DNA from: Chionoecetes opilio
Lineage: Eukaryota; Arthropoda; Malacostraca; Decapoda; Majidae
Assembly (NCBI GenBank): GCA_016584305.1
Contig: JACEEZ010023409.1
Span: forward strand, 198,501-262,500
DNA length: 64,000 nt
Direction: 5' to 3'
Numbering within the stretch: the stretch's first letter is position 1; the number at the start of each line of letters is the position of its first letter. The notes below the pieces were generated by a model. It was not told where the DNA came from. It made no database searches and saw only the letters and a list, made by a program, of their open reading frames with translations. A program made the position numbers and the translations under genes. Below, one piece after another: positions 45,025-56,836 of the stretch.

Positions 45025-45886
45025 CGTTAAGCAGCCTATCACACGGTGCGTTTCGTCGGACTGTTTCGTCGAACTTCCCATTTGCTTGGACTGTTTCGTC
45101 GAACTTTGAGGGTCATTTAGCCCAAACATGTTCGAGAAATGGTTAGGTGAAATTATAAAATGTTGCACATTTTCCCTTGAAAACAAGTATTTCATCAGAA
45201 AAAACCGTAAAACTTGGCCAGGAAATAATAGTCAGTGTCTCGGAAACCAGGGAAGTGACGGAATTATACGAAAACAACTGTGCCCCCGCCCCGCAGGTTC
45301 TAACGGGAGGGGCTCCGACCCCTTCGACCCCCTGACGAGAATATTAACATAACCGAAACTTAACCTAACCTCCTAAGGGATGGGGTTTGGGTGGGAGGCA
45401 GGTCGGGGTGTGTCTATGCATTATTAGACAACTCTATGTACTTTCTTTAATATTATATGTTTTAAAGGTTACGCATGCAGAAATGAATAAAATACTGCAA
45501 AATTATACTAAGCAAAAAATATTCTGTTAAGTGGTAACGGTGGTAGCGACCGCGGGAGTTCTCGTCTACTATAACCCATTTAGCCCCCATGAACGCGTCT
45601 TCTATGTCGCCGTTCTCTTCTAACAATCACCTCCTCCCTTTCATCACCAATAGCTACATATATATATGCCCCTAAAGTTAAAACATTAACAACAAATCTC
45701 CGCGCTCCCACTGTAATCGCTTTCATCTTTGTTTGTTATGGTTTATGTTATTGTTGGGTGAAGCGGTTGGCCCCAAACGTGTGCTAGATGTGTTTCAAAC
45801 AGGTCAAGCCAAATGCTTGTTTTGGGTTTAACGAAACAGTCCGCCCCAAATGCCTCGTGTGATACCCGCTTCACACCTTTATAAAG
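45025..45886. mobile_element. Repeat family X, copy with both ends
   Basis: The left end AAGCAGCCTATCACACGGTG with CGTTTCGTCGGACTGTTTCG and the right end CCTCGTGTGATACCCGCTT are inverse to each other and include two CGGACTGTTTCG-type repeats. It sits between the YqaJ and SWIM exons, so it is a later insertion into the ISL2EU-type gene. Other partial copies: 36122-36840, 49870-50045 and 50715-51356. No coding capacity that I recognise. Confidence 0.7.
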
Positions 45887-46139
45887 AGAGTAGTGACACT
45901 CGATTTATGAGCACCTTTTTGCTGTCAGGGCTCTCGTGCACTCCAGACCCGCAGGGAAATTTTCAAAGGCATGACCCCGCAGTATATCATTATATATATT
46001 TGGGGTGTTATACATGTATAAATGATATCTGATCCCCAGTGCAAAAAGGGGGAAAAAAATCATCCTATAATATTGTATTATAAAATACTATATCAAAATT
46101 TTCTGTATATAACAGCAATGGCAGTGGCCTACAAATGGT

Positions 46140-46342
46140 TATCCATCACTTAAGTGGAAGTACGAACCTTCCATCAGTGGGGATAAATCCTCAAAGGCTC
46201 TGAAGGGCTTTTGTGGCTTGTCCCAGGTACAAAGTAAATCTGTAGGTGTTGGCCGCTGGATGGAAAGACTGACTTCATTTCTGTGTACAAAGTTGGCCAC
46301 AGCATACATAATGCCACAACATGTTTGCCGCTTCCATCATCT
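46140..46342 (-). pseudogene. SWIM-domain exon 2 of the YqaJ gene
   Basis: On the minus strand the exon follows ATTTTCAG at 46343 and reads DDGSGKHVVAL, then in a shifted frame MYAVANFVHRNEVSLSIQRP and KPFRAFEDLSPLMEGSYFHL. It supplies the Cys/His second half of a SWIM zinc-binding motif; the usual third Cys is replaced by Gly (GSGKH where GSCKH would be expected). One indel near 46306 breaks the frame. Confidence 0.6.
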
Positions 46343-47073
46343 CTGAAAATATGTTACCATATATTATAATGGGCATTATATTTAAATTAGCTTTGTGTCA
46401 CCCTCATAAATTTGACCACAAATATATTCCTTACTGATGTTTTTATATATTGATTATAGTTTCCCGTTTTTACCAGAGGAGCCTACATACTTCATCACTA
46501 CATTATAAGATAAACATTCCTTATGTCCTCAACAAACAGCTCAGTAGAGTGTGGTAAAATTACGCATGCATCGTCCAATGGGGTTCAATTGCATGTCTGA
46601 TTTGATTAAATCTTGTTTTTACTTTATTTAAAAATAAAGTAGTTTAAAATAGGCTTTTTACTTGTATACCTTTTGTGTCTACGGGATTGATTAGATTAGG
46701 GTTTTTATTGATGCTTTTACAAATGGAGAATGTTTTCCAGTCAAAACGTCTAAGAAGTGTATTTGTAGAAATTAGTCATCACTTCTCAAATCGCAGGACA
46801 ACACACTTTTTTGAGGTTTACACAGGAAAAACTATCTCCATTAGGGAATGCTCACATATTAATCGAAAAAAATATATATCGTCTGAAAAATCTTTTCAAC
46901 AGTCATAAACTACATTATTACCTTTGATGTCCTTACTCAAATATTTACTTGGTTTAAATTTTTTACCTAAATGTTTGGTTATTTTTTTGGAAATGGGAAT
47001 ACATCTCATTAAGAACATTTCAATTACCATAGGTAGTCATACAAATACTTAAAACAAAATGTAAAAATTCAAC

Positions 47074-47330
47074 TTACCCTATGCACTGACATCCACTGGC
47101 TTCAATATTTCCTCTGTTTGTAGCAAGAAGCCAAACACAATAGGGAGACTCCTTCTGTGCAGTCTGTCTGATACATTTTGCTCTAATATAGGACATATTA
47201 CCATCATGTGGTTTTATTTGCACTGTGTTTTTGTGGTTGTCATTGCATAATTGATAGCCTCTTTCATTTTCAAAGTTTTCTAGCCGTTTGGCAGGCCATC
47301 CTTTCTTGTTCATGAGGTATATTAGGGAAA
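47074..47330 (-). pseudogene. SWIM-domain exon 1 of the YqaJ gene
   Basis: The frame 47313-47074 reads KKGWPAKRLENFENERGYQL, YIRAKCIRQTAQKESPYCVW and GNIEASGCQCIG. The C-x-C pair is the first half of a SWIM finger. The coding text ends at a good 5' splice site (G then GTAAGT, 47077-47072). Joining it to the exon starting at 46342 keeps the reading frame and brings the CxC next to the KH pair, which supports a real intron of about 735 bases. Confidence 0.65.
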
Positions 47331-47380
47331 AATGCTGAGGTTATGGATGGTATTTTTGGTGAGGTTTTCATCCCAACCTG

Positions 47381-47596
47381 TTAATAAATGGGGGTCTGGA
47401 AAAACCACGACATCTCCGTAACAGTGATCGTCCTTCTTGATTCAAATAACATTTCTCCATCTGTTGGCTCGACTTGATCCACTAAAGAAGGATTTTCATG
47501 AGAGTTTTTCACTAGTTTTACGAGCTTCTCTTTACAGTAGCCCGAATGAGGTATGCTCTGTCTCTCAAGTACTGTTTCAGCAGCGATACTGTCCAT
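47381..47596 (-). pseudogene. Probable N-terminal exon of the SWIM-YqaJ gene
   Basis: Starts MDSIAAETVLERQSIPHSGY and contains CKEKLVKLVKNSHENP, which loosely resembles a SAP-type helix-turn-helix. A shifted frame at about 47395-47330 reads LLTGWDENLTKNTI, a plausible link to exon 1. Position and strand fit the gene start; the identification is by context. Confidence 0.45.
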
Positions 47597-47767
47597 TTCT
47601 CACACGCTATTGACTCCATACTTCACAATTTTCTCTTGTGATTGTCTAAGTCCCGTGGTTTCACGTGAAATGATGGGGAGAACAGGATTAATAGACTACA
47701 AGTCTGTTGATCCTGGGAAGAACACGTTGCCGTTGTTGAGTAAAGGGGTAGTTGAGTAGGGTTGACC

Positions 47768-48420
47768 TCACAAATACGCACTGAAACACTGCTCCCTGGG
47801 TGAATATTTGCTTGACAATGTATACCAATTGTGATCCTGGGTAAAACGTGGTGGAAACATTGAATGTAGAGTAGTAATCAAAGTAGAACATATAGAACAT
47901 TTTAAGCGAATGTACCCTTGCCTAGAATACTACCCTAAACCCCTATACGAAACACTTCTCCCTGGGTGAATATTGTTTGAAATGTATACCAATTGTAATC
48001 CGGGTAAACGTGGTGAAACATGAATGTAGAGTAGTAATTAACGTAGAACATAGAACATTTCAAGCGAATGTACCCTTGCCCAGAACACTACGTACCCTCC
48101 CCTTATACTGAAACACTGCTCTCTGCATGGTGAATAGTGTTTGACAATATATACGTTCTACCCCAAAATCAGAATTGTATACGTGTACTACTACTATATT
48201 GTCCCAAAAAACTATTCGCCTAGGGATCAGTTTCAGTATACGGTAGGGAAAATGTTCTAGGCAAGGGTACATTCGCTGAAATGGGTTTTATGTTCTACTT
48301 TAATTACTACTCTACATTCAATGTTGCCACCATGTTTTACCCAGGATCACAACTGGTATACATTGTCAAACAAATATTCACCCAGGGAGCAGTGTTTCAG
48401 TGCGTATTTGTGAGATGTAG
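47768..48420. mobile_element. Foldback element near the right end of the ISL2EU-type element
   Basis: 47768-47930 is inverse to 48250-48416, with a second direct copy of the left arm at 47945-48100. Landmarks are GAAACACTGCTCCCTGGGTG, TGAATGTAGAGTAGTAAT and GCGAATGTACCCTTGCC. No coding capacity. Confidence 0.75.
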
Positions 48421-48900
48421 CTACCAAGGGGTAGCTGGTGAGATCGCTCCGCCGTTCCATGCGTCTGTTTTTTGGTGGGGATGACGAAGAATGTATATTT
48501 CGGTACAAGTAAAGCTACTGCACACTGTGTTGTTAAATGAAGAAATTACCCTCATTTGATAAAACTCAATGTGAAGAGCTACTTATACCCAAAAACATAG
48601 AATGTTGTTACCTGATACAATAAAAAATGAGGGGAAATATGTACCGAAAAAATCTCACGACGACCGCGCTCACCAAGAAATAAACAGACGAATGGCCCCC
48701 CAAGTTATCGTACCGGATCATTCAAAAGATTATATTATTTAAACCCAACATATAGAAAAAGAAAGAGTAAAATACACTGATCAAAAAGGGTATAGAAAAA
48801 TATTTATATATTGAGAGATTTATGGTTGTCCACCTTTTGGGAAAAAACACTAACGACATCTGGTGGCTTGGTCCATGAACTGCTAACCGTGATAAGTCGA

Positions 48901-49555
48901 ATTGGGAGTGTGATTTCTGTTCACCTTAATAGATTCTAAAAAACATTTTCTTATGAACTTCCCTCGCAAATCACTACTTTCGGAGATATAAGACATTTTT
49001 AATAGGAGGAGTGTATATGAGATATGGGAAAAAAAATTAACTAACCCCACCTTTTGACTCGCTAATCTAACCTAACCTAACCTAGTCCCACGCTTTAACC
49101 TCCTAACTAAAGCCAAATCTGCATTTAAAAAAAAATGTCCGAGGGAAGGAAAGAATAGATCGGGGCGATGCAGGTCACAAGAGGAAGAAGAGTGTGGCGG
49201 ACGTAAACTCTTTTCTCGCCTCCCTATGACAATTTGCCGGAATTGTCATAATGCCCTGAACATCATGGCATTATCTCCAAAAGTAATGATTGCGATGGAA
49301 GCTCATAGAGATAATGTTTCCCAGAAACCACACGCCAAATTGTGTAGGGAATTCGGCCTAGTGTAAATAATACCATATGTAGCAGTGTCTCAGAAAAGGA
49401 CCGCGCAGTCCCTTTTCAATTTTACCTGATTTTGATATTACAGGTGGCCTTTTCTTTATAGGCCAGGCCTTTGAAAACCCGGGTGCCCTGTAGAATAAAA
49501 AAAAAAAAAACCAAAAGGGAAACAGAAGAAAACAAAACTACATACAAGCCTGCAG
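48901..49555. other. Right flank of the ISL2EU-type element
   Basis: Continues the repeat that also lies at 36920-37015 (ATTCTAAAAAACATTTTC, TTTCGGAGATATAAGACATT). It contains short CCTAACCTAACC runs near 49070 and no gene. Confidence 0.6.
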
Positions 49556-49559
49556 TTTT

Positions 49560-50452
49560 ATTGTCTATTTGCCATACAGCACATTCTTTCCAAACTCTTT
49601 CACTGTCTCAATCATTCGCCCCCTTTTCTCACCACCGATGTCCCAGCAGCAATAACATCCATTCTCTTTCCCGTCCCCTTTTAACCACCTCAATCATTTC
49701 AATCCCATTTCAGTCAAAACCACACGCATCATTTCCATTTTCTCCCGTTATTTCTCAGACTAATATAGACTGATCTGTATTAATTTTTCTGTAACGTATT
49801 ATATGTGGTTCATTTCAATGCTTAATAATTGCTAAAACTATTTATAACTTACAGAAAAAGTATAGACTTATTTTGACCCCAGAGTATGTTCGACGTATGT
49901 GCAACATTTTGTATAATTTCACAAAACCATTTCATCGAACATGTTCGGCGAAATGACCCTCGAAGTTCGACCAAACAGTCCAACCAAATGGCAAGTTCGA
50001 CGAAACAGTCCGACGAAACGCACCGTGTGATAGCCGCTTTTTAAAGCGGCTATCACACGGTGCGTTTAAATAAGTCTATACTTTTTCTGTAAGTTATATA
50101 TAGTTTTAGCAATTATTAAGCATTGAAATGAACACCATCATATAATACGTTACAGTAAAATTAATACAGATCAGTCTATATTATATATGTGATAGATTTT
50201 CAGAAATATGAAGCTGATTTTATGTGTTTGTGGTAGAATGATTACTAGAAGAATATGAGATCTGAGAAGTATACCGGGGAGAAAATGGAAAGGATGCGTG
50301 TGGTTTTCACTGAAATGGGATGTGAAATGAATGAGGTGGTTGAAAGGACAGGAAGAGAATGGCTGTTATTGCCGCTGGGACTGTGTGACGACTGGTGAGA
50401 CAAGGGGACGGATGATTGAGACAGGGAAAGAGTTTGGAGAGAATGTGGTGTT
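49560..50452. repeat. Large inverted repeat with a family X end in its centre
   Basis: Left arm about 49560-49875 is inverse to 50066-50452 (AACGTATTATATG, TAAGCATTGAAATGAAC, CATTTCCATTTTCTCC, AAACTCTTTC). The centre (49876-50065) is the left end of repeat family X, with CGGCTATCACACGGTGCGTTT itself mirrored around 50041. The arms have several indels. Confidence 0.7.
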
Positions 50453-50454
50453 TG

Positions 50455-50705
50455 TTTGTTTGTTTGTTTAGAGGGTAATTCCTCAGTGATCTACCGCTCG
50501 GGCTTAGTGTTGGCCGAAGCCACCACCCCGGTGGGGGGGTCACAAACCCCCGGCTAACACCCGGTACCCATTCACTGCTGGGTGGACAGGGGCTCGGGTT
50601 TTAAGAAGACCGCCTGTCTGTCTTCTCTCCGCCCCGGGGATCGAACCCGGACTTCTCGGTTGTGAGCCGAGCGTGCTAACCACTACACTACGGGGCCACC
50701 CGTAA
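50455..50705 (-). mobile_element. tRNA-Val-derived SINE, reverse orientation
   Basis: Read in reverse, it starts with a tRNA-like head: GTGGCCCCGTAGTGTAGTGG (A box), an anticodon arm CTCGG-CTCACAA-CCGAG with anticodon CAC, then GGGTTCGATCCCC (B box). A body with GGGTGTTAGCCGGGGG follows and it ends in (CAAA)n, seen here as (TTTG)n at 50449-50470. The head lacks a proper 3' acceptor half, so it is a SINE and not a tRNA gene. Confidence 0.85.
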
Positions 50706-50714
50706 TATCAAGAT

Positions 50715-51356
50715 CCGGTAAAATGGACGAGGACTGCGCGGTCCTTTCCTGAGACACTGACTACATATGGTATTATTTCACCACTAGGACCGAAATTGCT
50801 TACACATTGGGCGTGTGGTTTTGGGCCATTGGGCAATTGGGCGGGCGGGCGGGCCGCCCGCCACAGGCTTTGGTGCCACAGGTAACAGTGGCCGGCGGCC
50901 GACCCGCCCGCCCGCCCCTCGATTTTTGGGCTCTGCTACGCCCTGCTGAGATGAAATTATTACCCTAACCTAACCGAACCTAACCTTCTAACGGGAGGGG
51001 CTCCGCCCTTCGACCCCCTGACGGATATTAACCTAACGACTAACCTAACCGTCGCGCAGTTCTCGTCCACTATAACCCATTTAGCTCACATGAACGCGTC
51101 TTCATCTGTCGCTGTTCTCTTCTAAAAAATCACCTCCTCCTTCTCATCACCAGTAGTACGTATAATATGCCCTAAGTTAAAAAAATTAAAAAACAAATCT
51201 CTGCGCCTCTCACTGTCATCCCCTTTATCTTTGTTTGTTTTTGTTGGGTGAAGCGATTGGCCCAACCTGTGGGTAGGTTTGTCAAACAGGTCCAGCCAAA
51301 TGCATGTTTGGTTCGACGAAACAGTCCGACGAAACGCCTCGTGTGATACCCGCTTA
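50715..51356 (+). mobile_element. Repeat family X, right half
   Basis: Carries CTGAGACACTGACTA, GGAGGGGCTCCGCCC, ACTATAACCCATTTAG and ends CGCCTCGTGTGATACCCGCTT at 51356, collinear with 45235-45886. The segment 50825-50925 contains GGGCGGGCGGGCGG and its inverse, a local GC palindrome. Confidence 0.7.
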
Positions 51357-51480
51357 AGAAGGAAAATCTTTTACTTGAGCAAATCTACAATGCCGACGAA
51401 ACAGGCCTTTACTATCGCTCAATTCCCGAGAATACCCTGGCCAGTGAGAAGGAGAAATCTGTGCCCGGTCGCAAATGTCT
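51357..51480 (+). pseudogene. Tigger-type transposase fragment, plus strand
   Basis: The frame reads LLLEQIYNADETGLYYRSIP and ENTLASEKEK. IYNADETGL is the first-Asp motif of pogo/Tigger/jerky-type DDE transposases. It begins one base after the end of family X and stops near 51480, where the strand of similarity flips. Confidence 0.8.
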
Positions 51481-51484
51481 TCCT

Positions 51485-52874
<1,390 letters not shown>

Positions 52875-52880
<6 letters not shown>

Positions 52881-54115
52881 TGCCAAAGGTTCCTAGCACA
52901 CCTATACCTTTAAACCTCTGAATAATTAGGATAGGTAGGTACTAACACAGTGGGGGGATGAGGGCACTAACCTAACCTAACTAACCACTAAANAGGTAGC
53001 TATATAATTAGTTTTTAGTGGGTTAATATTTATAAACTCGTGTTAACCTGTGTAACATTCACATAATCACTAAGTTGTATAATAACGAGTAATAAGACGT
53101 TTAATCCTGCCCAAACCTACAGTGGCGGAGGAGCTGGCGGCACCAGCCGCCACTCGCAAAAGTTTTGAGTAAAAACCCGCAGTTATCCGCCTCACCTGTG
53201 CCTTCCTGAAGAAGACAGTCAGCTCCCACGCCTGTGATAGCACCATAGGATGTCACCAGGGATCATAGGATTCCTCAAGGGGTTCTCGTTCCCCTACTAA
53301 ATATTACCAAAGACATCTATCTCCCTTGGTGAAGTTGGTGTTGATATCCACCTCACGGGCTTCATCATGCTGCTGCTGCTGCTGCCGAAGGCCGCGCTGC
53401 CAGACGTGGATGAGTCCCTTGCTTGTATTTCATCTCTTTACTCATATATATGAATAATATCCATCCAAATGCAATCATATGTCTACATTCACCTATAAAA
53501 AAGATATTTCATAGCATACCAAGCAATAATGAGCATGCCTGGAGACTTCCGACCTCTGCTAAGACCGGTCTTGAGCAGTCGTTGGCCAGTGTGCACGTTT
53601 ACGACCAAACCTACGACTTTTCCGCGCTGTGGGTTCCGTCGCTGATGCTGCAATAGATGCCAAAGGTTCCTAGCACACCTATACCTTTAAACCTCTGAAT
53701 AGTTAGGATAGGTAGGTACTAACACAGTGGGGGGATGAGGGCACTAACCTAACCTAACTAACCACTAAACTAACATAACATAACTAACCACAGATGCCAA
53801 AGGTTACTAGCACACCTTTCTAGTAACTTTAAATCTTAGAATAGTTAGGATAGGTAGGTACTTTTAAAGACAGTGGGGGATTGGGGGGCACTAACCTAAC
53901 CTAACTAACCACTAACCTAACTACAGCATTAACTACATTAATTACAGCTAAATACCTTTCTAGTAACTTCAAACCTAGGAATAGTTAGGAATAGGTAGGT
54001 ACTTATGAAGACAGTGGGGAGATGAGGGGGCACTAACCTAACCTAACTACTAACCTAACTAACCTAACTAGCTTTCTATACTCCCTTTAAACTTCAGAAT
54101 GTTTAGGATAGGTAC
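52875..54115 (+). repeat. Tandem repeats with CTAACCTAACC blocks; includes 0.77-kb duplication
   Basis: The segment 52300-52990 is repeated at about 53063-53770. A shorter unit of about 130 bases (GATGCCAAAGGTT, TTAGGATAGGTAGGTACT, CAGTGGGGGGATGAGGG, CTAACCTAACCTAAC) recurs at 52875, 53655, 53793, 53960 and 54090. The only ambiguous base of the window is at 52993, next to the start of the second large copy. Confidence 0.8.
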
Positions 54116-54159
54116 TTCTGAACATAATAAATGCTGTAACAATAACAACATAAATTGCT

Positions 54160-54380
54160 GTAAAAAAGCCTATAGAATGAGCCTATAAGTAACTGAGTCC
54201 CCAATGAATATCGCAGCTGCTGTAGTTAGGTTAGTAATAGGATCAAGAAAGCTGGAATAACATAGGCCGACAAAGAGCTGGTAGAATTACATAAAAAAAG
54301 CCTATAGAATGAGCCTATAGGTAACTGAAGCCCCCATGAATGTCTCCTACCCCTCATTCCTCCCATTGTGTTCTGAGATA
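54160..54380 (+). repeat. Two-copy direct repeat
   Basis: AAGCCTATAGAATGAGCCTATA and GGTAACTGA occur at 54167 and 54298, about 130 bases apart. No gene. Confidence 0.6.
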
Positions 54381-54591
54381 TTAACCCCTTCACGCCCAGA
54401 TCTTTCCTTTACTATAAAAAATTGTCTGTTGTTAGCCATAAAATTACGAAAAGTAACTGAATATACAAAAATAGTTAGTCGACAAGGATACTAAACAGGT
54501 CATATCTATAAAATATTGCTTATAGTCATTAAAATTGTCTAATGGTACCCAAATTACAATGGAAATTACGTTCTGGTTCTCAAGGGGTTAA
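54381..54591. mobile_element. piggyBac-like MITE, intact
   Basis: TTAA then CCCCTTCACGCC at the left and CTCAAGGGG then TTAA at the right. TTAA duplication with C-rich ends is the piggyBac pattern. The 211 bases include the duplicated TTAA and have no coding capacity. Confidence 0.8.
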
Positions 54592-56130
54592 AAAGAGGCT
54601 GGATAAATTCATGGATGGGGATGAAAGGTGGATGTAGGTAGTGCTAAGTAACAAGAACTACCTCGTGTAGGTCTCATAGAGTATAGTTAATAAAAACAGA
54701 GTATAGTTATAATACTAATACTGGTCTTAAGTAACACTAACCTTCATATTCCATTGCATTGGTTGTGTTCCTTGACAGTTTCTTTCTTCTTCTTCTTCTT
54801 TTCTTCCTTGAAACTGTTACCACCAAGCCAGTGAGTGGAGAGAGATGGGGGTAGGGGAGTACTTTCTTAGGTTCTTTTTCTGATCTTTTTCTTATGTTAT
54901 TTTTCTTATGTTTTTCTTATGTTCTTTTTCTTATGTTTTTCTTATGTTCTTTTTCTTATGTTTTTTCTTTTCTTATGTTTCTTATGTTCTTTCTTATGTT
55001 TTTTAATGTTCTTTTCTTATGTTCCTTATGTTTTATTTTTTTGTAGTTTCTTTTGTTTGGTAGAATGAGCAGCCTTTCTTATGTCTTCTGGGTCTCCTCA
55101 TAACTGGCTTCACCTCATGCAGTGTTGTATACAGCCCTGTAAAGAAAGGTATTCATCACTCACTACATGCCTTGCAACATCACTCACCAACTAAAAAAGA
55201 ACATAAATACTGCATTTCCAGACTAGAGTATCAGCCATGTTTTGGTGATGAAATGGATGGTTTATGAGTTCTTATGTGTATATGTTCTATTGTAATTTGT
55301 ATTGTTATTATTATTATCATGTGGTATTATAAGTGTGTGTAGTACTGTGTACTTATAATTATAGTATAAATACAATGTTTTGGTGAGTACAAGTAATACA
55401 ATCTGTGCTGTTTTGGCATGTACGTATTAGTATTGGTGAGTTTTTATTGTGTGGAGGGGCTAAATAGAATATAGTAACCATCGGATAATTCGGACTTGCG
55501 GCTAATTCGACCCAGGTCTCCCCCCAATTAGTTTGAATTAGAGAGTTTACTATAGTAATTACTATAGATAATACGCGTTGCCATTCCTCTTTCAAATACG
55601 TATAGTATTTCAGATGCACTACGAAGGTTGATATTAGTTGTTTTTGTAAGCTGTATATAGATCTTAGTATGTATGTTTATATTATATAGTATTATCGTTA
55701 GTAGTATTCATGCTTTACGTATACGTTAAAATAATACACATTAAATCAAATACGTATATTTTGGGTGTATTAGGTAAGTTGAAATTCAAAGTTTTTTTAA
55801 GCTGCATATAAATCACGGACGTATTTTGAAATTTTATATATATCATTGTATACATCCCTGCAACCCAAGGTACTATTAAAGTCTATTTTTTTAACGAGGC
55901 AAAAATTCCATTCTATCCTAAGGTTTCATGCTTAAAATGATGGCAATGTTTACCAGATACTATGGTTAACTATGATAATATACAGCTGAAATTTAGAAGA
56001 ATCGTAGTATTCCCTTCTCCTGGCATCAAATATTTGTCAGTAAGCAGCAAGGGGGCAGCATTTTTCACCTCGTTAAAATAACCAGTATATACTATATCAA
56101 TGCGCACACATCGACTATTGCTTGATCTAT
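54592..56130. other. AT-rich, gene-free DNA with a TTCTTATGT array
   Basis: A TTCTTATGTTCTTTTTC-type tandem array fills about 54873-55040. The rest is AT-rich with short open frames of no recognisable content. Confidence 0.6.
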
Positions 56131-56189
56131 GTAACACATGATCTTATCACCCTATATCCCGCGATATATCTGTGCTAGTGCAGACAGCG

Positions 56190-56390
56190 ATATGTGCAGT
56201 GAATCATGCCGCTATGTGTTATGCAGTAGAGTCATGCCTGGCTATGTGGCTATGTGCAGTGAAGTCATGCCTGGCTATGTGGTTATGTGCAGTAGAGTCA
56301 TGCTGCTATGGGCTAGGCATGATATGCTGGCTATGTGGTTATGTCAGTAGGTCATGCCTGGCATGTGCTATGTGCAGTGATCATGACTGG
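56190..56390 (+). repeat. Short tandem repeat, about 30-35 bp
   Basis: Degenerate copies of GTCATGCCTGGCTATGTGGC and TATGTGCAGT, about six in number. Open frames here are a product of the repeat. Confidence 0.75.
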
Positions 56391-56836
56391 AGCCCAGCAT
56401 TTGTTCGCCCATCCAGACTTGTGCTAGAGGAAAGAGGAGCTGCAAGAAAAGACTTCAGCCAAGGGTATTAGTTGGGTTCCTGAGTGGTAAGGGGGTTACA
56501 TCCTAACACCCTAACCTAAAGGAAAACACTGCCAGGGGTACGTTACATGCTGCATTCTTGTACGCCGCTGGAGCTCCTGCGATGTCTGGCAGTCCCGCGA
56601 CGGCTTGCAAAACTTACCTGAAATGATTAATAATAATAATCATTTTAATATCACCCGGAGGCATACAGGCAAAAATGCAAAAAGACAGAATTAACTTAAG
56701 TACTAGAGCAAAATATACATAATAAAGGCACATGGCATGAGTACATTAGATTAGCCCTGTAGATCAATATATTAATACATTATATCACTATATCAATACA
56801 TCAATACATTTCACAGCCTGTACATCAATATATGTA

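Larger units (their letters stand above)
38378..48900. mobile_element. ISL2EU-type DNA transposon: THAP-DDE transposase plus SWIM-YqaJ gene
   Basis: The left end TCGACTTATCACTTTTAGCAG (from 38378) is inverse to the right end ending CTGCTAACCGTGATAAGTCGA (48900), and AGCAGTTCA is mirrored too. AT lies on both sides (38376-38377 and 48901-48902). The flanks join as ACACA-AT-TGGGAG, and that uninterrupted sequence exists in a related repeat at about 36921-36933. Inside, a plus-strand THAP and DDE transposase (38881-42768) converges on a minus-strand SWIM and YqaJ-like nuclease (47596-43907). A DDE_4-type transposase with a YqaJ partner and AT target duplications is the described pattern of ISL2EU elements. 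Both genes carry frameshifts and MITEs sit inside, so this copy is dead. Confidence 0.75.

Noticed and set aside
50634..50705. Possible tRNA-Val (CAC) gene on the minus strand
   Set aside because: The A box, anticodon arm and B box are present, but the 3' acceptor half does not pair and the sequence runs into a SINE body with a (TTTG)n tail.
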